Positions 63,431 to 64,000 of a stretch of 64,000 bases of DNA are shown in pieces. The notes below the pieces were generated by a model that was given only the letters and a program-made list of their open reading frames with translations, was not told the origin of the DNA and searched no databases. The stretch covers positions 1,302,001-1,366,000 of the forward strand of contig NZ_CP011005.1 in NCBI RefSeq assembly GCF_000950575.1. The letters are read 5' to 3'. The DNA comes from Psychromicrobium lacuslunae (GTDB lineage: Bacteria; Actinomycetota; Actinomycetes; Actinomycetales; Micrococcaceae). Position numbers and translations under genes: made by a program. Within the stretch, counting starts at the first letter, position 1; the number at the start of each line of letters is the position of its first letter.

Positions 63431-64000
63431 CTAACCTCGTTCAAGGAAGGCCTCCTTCTCCGGATTGAGTGAAGCTTCAATGGCCTCCTCAAGATCGGGG
63501 TGTGCACTCAGAGTCGGGTCAGCCGCGATGAGCGCGCTGGCATCTGCCCGGGCTTGCTCAATGAGCTCTTCATGATCGAGTACCCGGAGCAAGCGTAAGG
63601 CGCTCCGACCGCCCGATTGGCTGGCGCCTAAAATGTCGCCCTCCCGCCGCAGCTTGAGATCTTCCTGGGACAGCGCAAAACCGTCAGTGGTAGCGGCGAC
63701 AGCGTCGATTCGGCGGCGACTGGGGTGCTCTGGCTCCAGCTCGGTGACCAGCAGCGCGGTTCCCGGCAAGCCACCACGCCCGACCCGGCCACGCAGCTGA
63801 TGCAGTTGGGAAATCCCGAAGCGATCGGCATCCATGATCACCATCAAGGTGGCGTTCGGCACATCCACGCCAACCTCGATCACCGTGGTGGAGACCAGAA
63901 CATGCACCAAACCCGCGGCGAAGTCGGCCATCACGCGGCTCTTCTCGGCCGGATCTAACTTGCCGTGCAGAGCCTCGATCCGGCAGCCTACTAGGCTCGG
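63431..64000 (-). CDS. recG: ATP-dependent DNA helicase RecG (N-terminus cut by window edge)
   Basis: Remodels stalled replication forks. The visible 189 residues are helicase motifs V and VI and the C-terminal tail: VLVSTTVIEVGVDVPNATLMVIMDADRFGISQLHQLRGRVGRGG, then LKLRREGDILGASQSGGRS. The upstream part, roughly 530 residues, is outside the window; the frame is open up to base 64000. Confidence 0.95.
   Translation of the reverse strand, partial: PSLVGCRIEALHGKLDPAEKSRVMADFAAGLVHVLVSTTVIEVGVDVPNATLMVIMDADRFGISQLHQLRGRVGRGGLPGTALLVTELEPEHPSRRRIDAVAATTDGFALSQEDLKLRREGDILGASQSGGRSALRLLRVLDHEELIEQARADASALIAADPTLSAHPDLEEAIEASLNPEKEAFLERG

Overview
The window looks like chromosomal DNA from a Gram-positive actinobacterium of the Micrococcaceae (Arthrobacter / Renibacterium / Psychromicrobium type). 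I infer this from moderately high GC, frequent GTG starts, actinobacterial marker families (DUF3052, DUF3145, DUF2469, a homodimeric-type AceE, an S16 with an acidic Ala/Glu tail), a PucR-type FasR in front of fabD-fabH-acpP-fabF, and an LPXTG surface protein. The genus is a guess. I see no insertion sequence, prophage or CRISPR array.

Layout. 1-1.3 kb: truncated gnd (minus). 1.3-1.8 kb: two very small hairpin RNA genes with their own promoters and identical C-rich loops. 1.8-10.3 kb: accessory metabolic and regulatory genes (membrane protein, LysR regulator with a divergent flavoprotein, XRE regulator with a divergent oxidoreductase plus MFS exporter, SnoaL-like protein, acetyltransferase). 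10.4 kb: tRNA-Val. 10.5-12.4 kb: sirtuin, peroxiredoxin and DUF3052, overlapping each other. 12.6-15.4 kb: aceE. 15.6-16.9 kb: a reductase-like gene and a peptidase E-like gene. 17-22.1 kb: fasR and the type II fatty-acid synthesis operon. 22.3-33.3 kb: a long, almost unbroken minus-strand housekeeping block (DUF3145, xerC, dprA, comM, yraN, DUF2469, rnhB, two signal peptidases, rplS, trmD, rimM, khpA, rpsP and one unknown). 33.3-36.7 kb: VOC dioxygenase-like gene, then thiC behind a TPP riboswitch, then an acetyltransferase. 36.9-42.2 kb: FGGY kinase, ffh, an acetyltransferase and a divergent glucose-6-phosphate dehydrogenase, with two related 57-bp palindromes. 42.3-44.3 kb: amtB-glnK behind GlnR-like boxes. 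44.3-46.1 kb: DinB-like gene and ftsY. 46.2-53.6 kb: orphan LuxR-type response regulator divergent from a 2146-residue sortase-anchored repeat protein. 53.7-64 kb: smc, mutM, rnc, rpmF, yceD, coaD, then an aminotransferase and a spermidine-synthase-like gene on the plus strand, then rsmD and truncated recG.

How the parts fit. The minus-strand series recG-rsmD-coaD-yceD-rpmF-rnc-mutM-smc-ftsY-amtB-glnK-ffh matches the order I recall for actinobacterial chromosomes. Here it is interrupted by plus-strand cargo: the surface protein with its regulator between smc and ftsY, the aminotransferase pair between coaD and rsmD, and zwf-like/GNAT genes between glnK and ffh, with no glnD present. Protein export is well represented: ffh, ftsY, two signal peptidases and a large secreted client.

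The observations I consider most novel are the twin C-loop hairpin RNAs, two cases in which a tiny leader ORF ends exactly on the start codon of the main gene (one of those starts apparently being AUU), the 57-bp palindrome pair, and the A-B alternating architecture of the giant surface protein next to an orphan response regulator.
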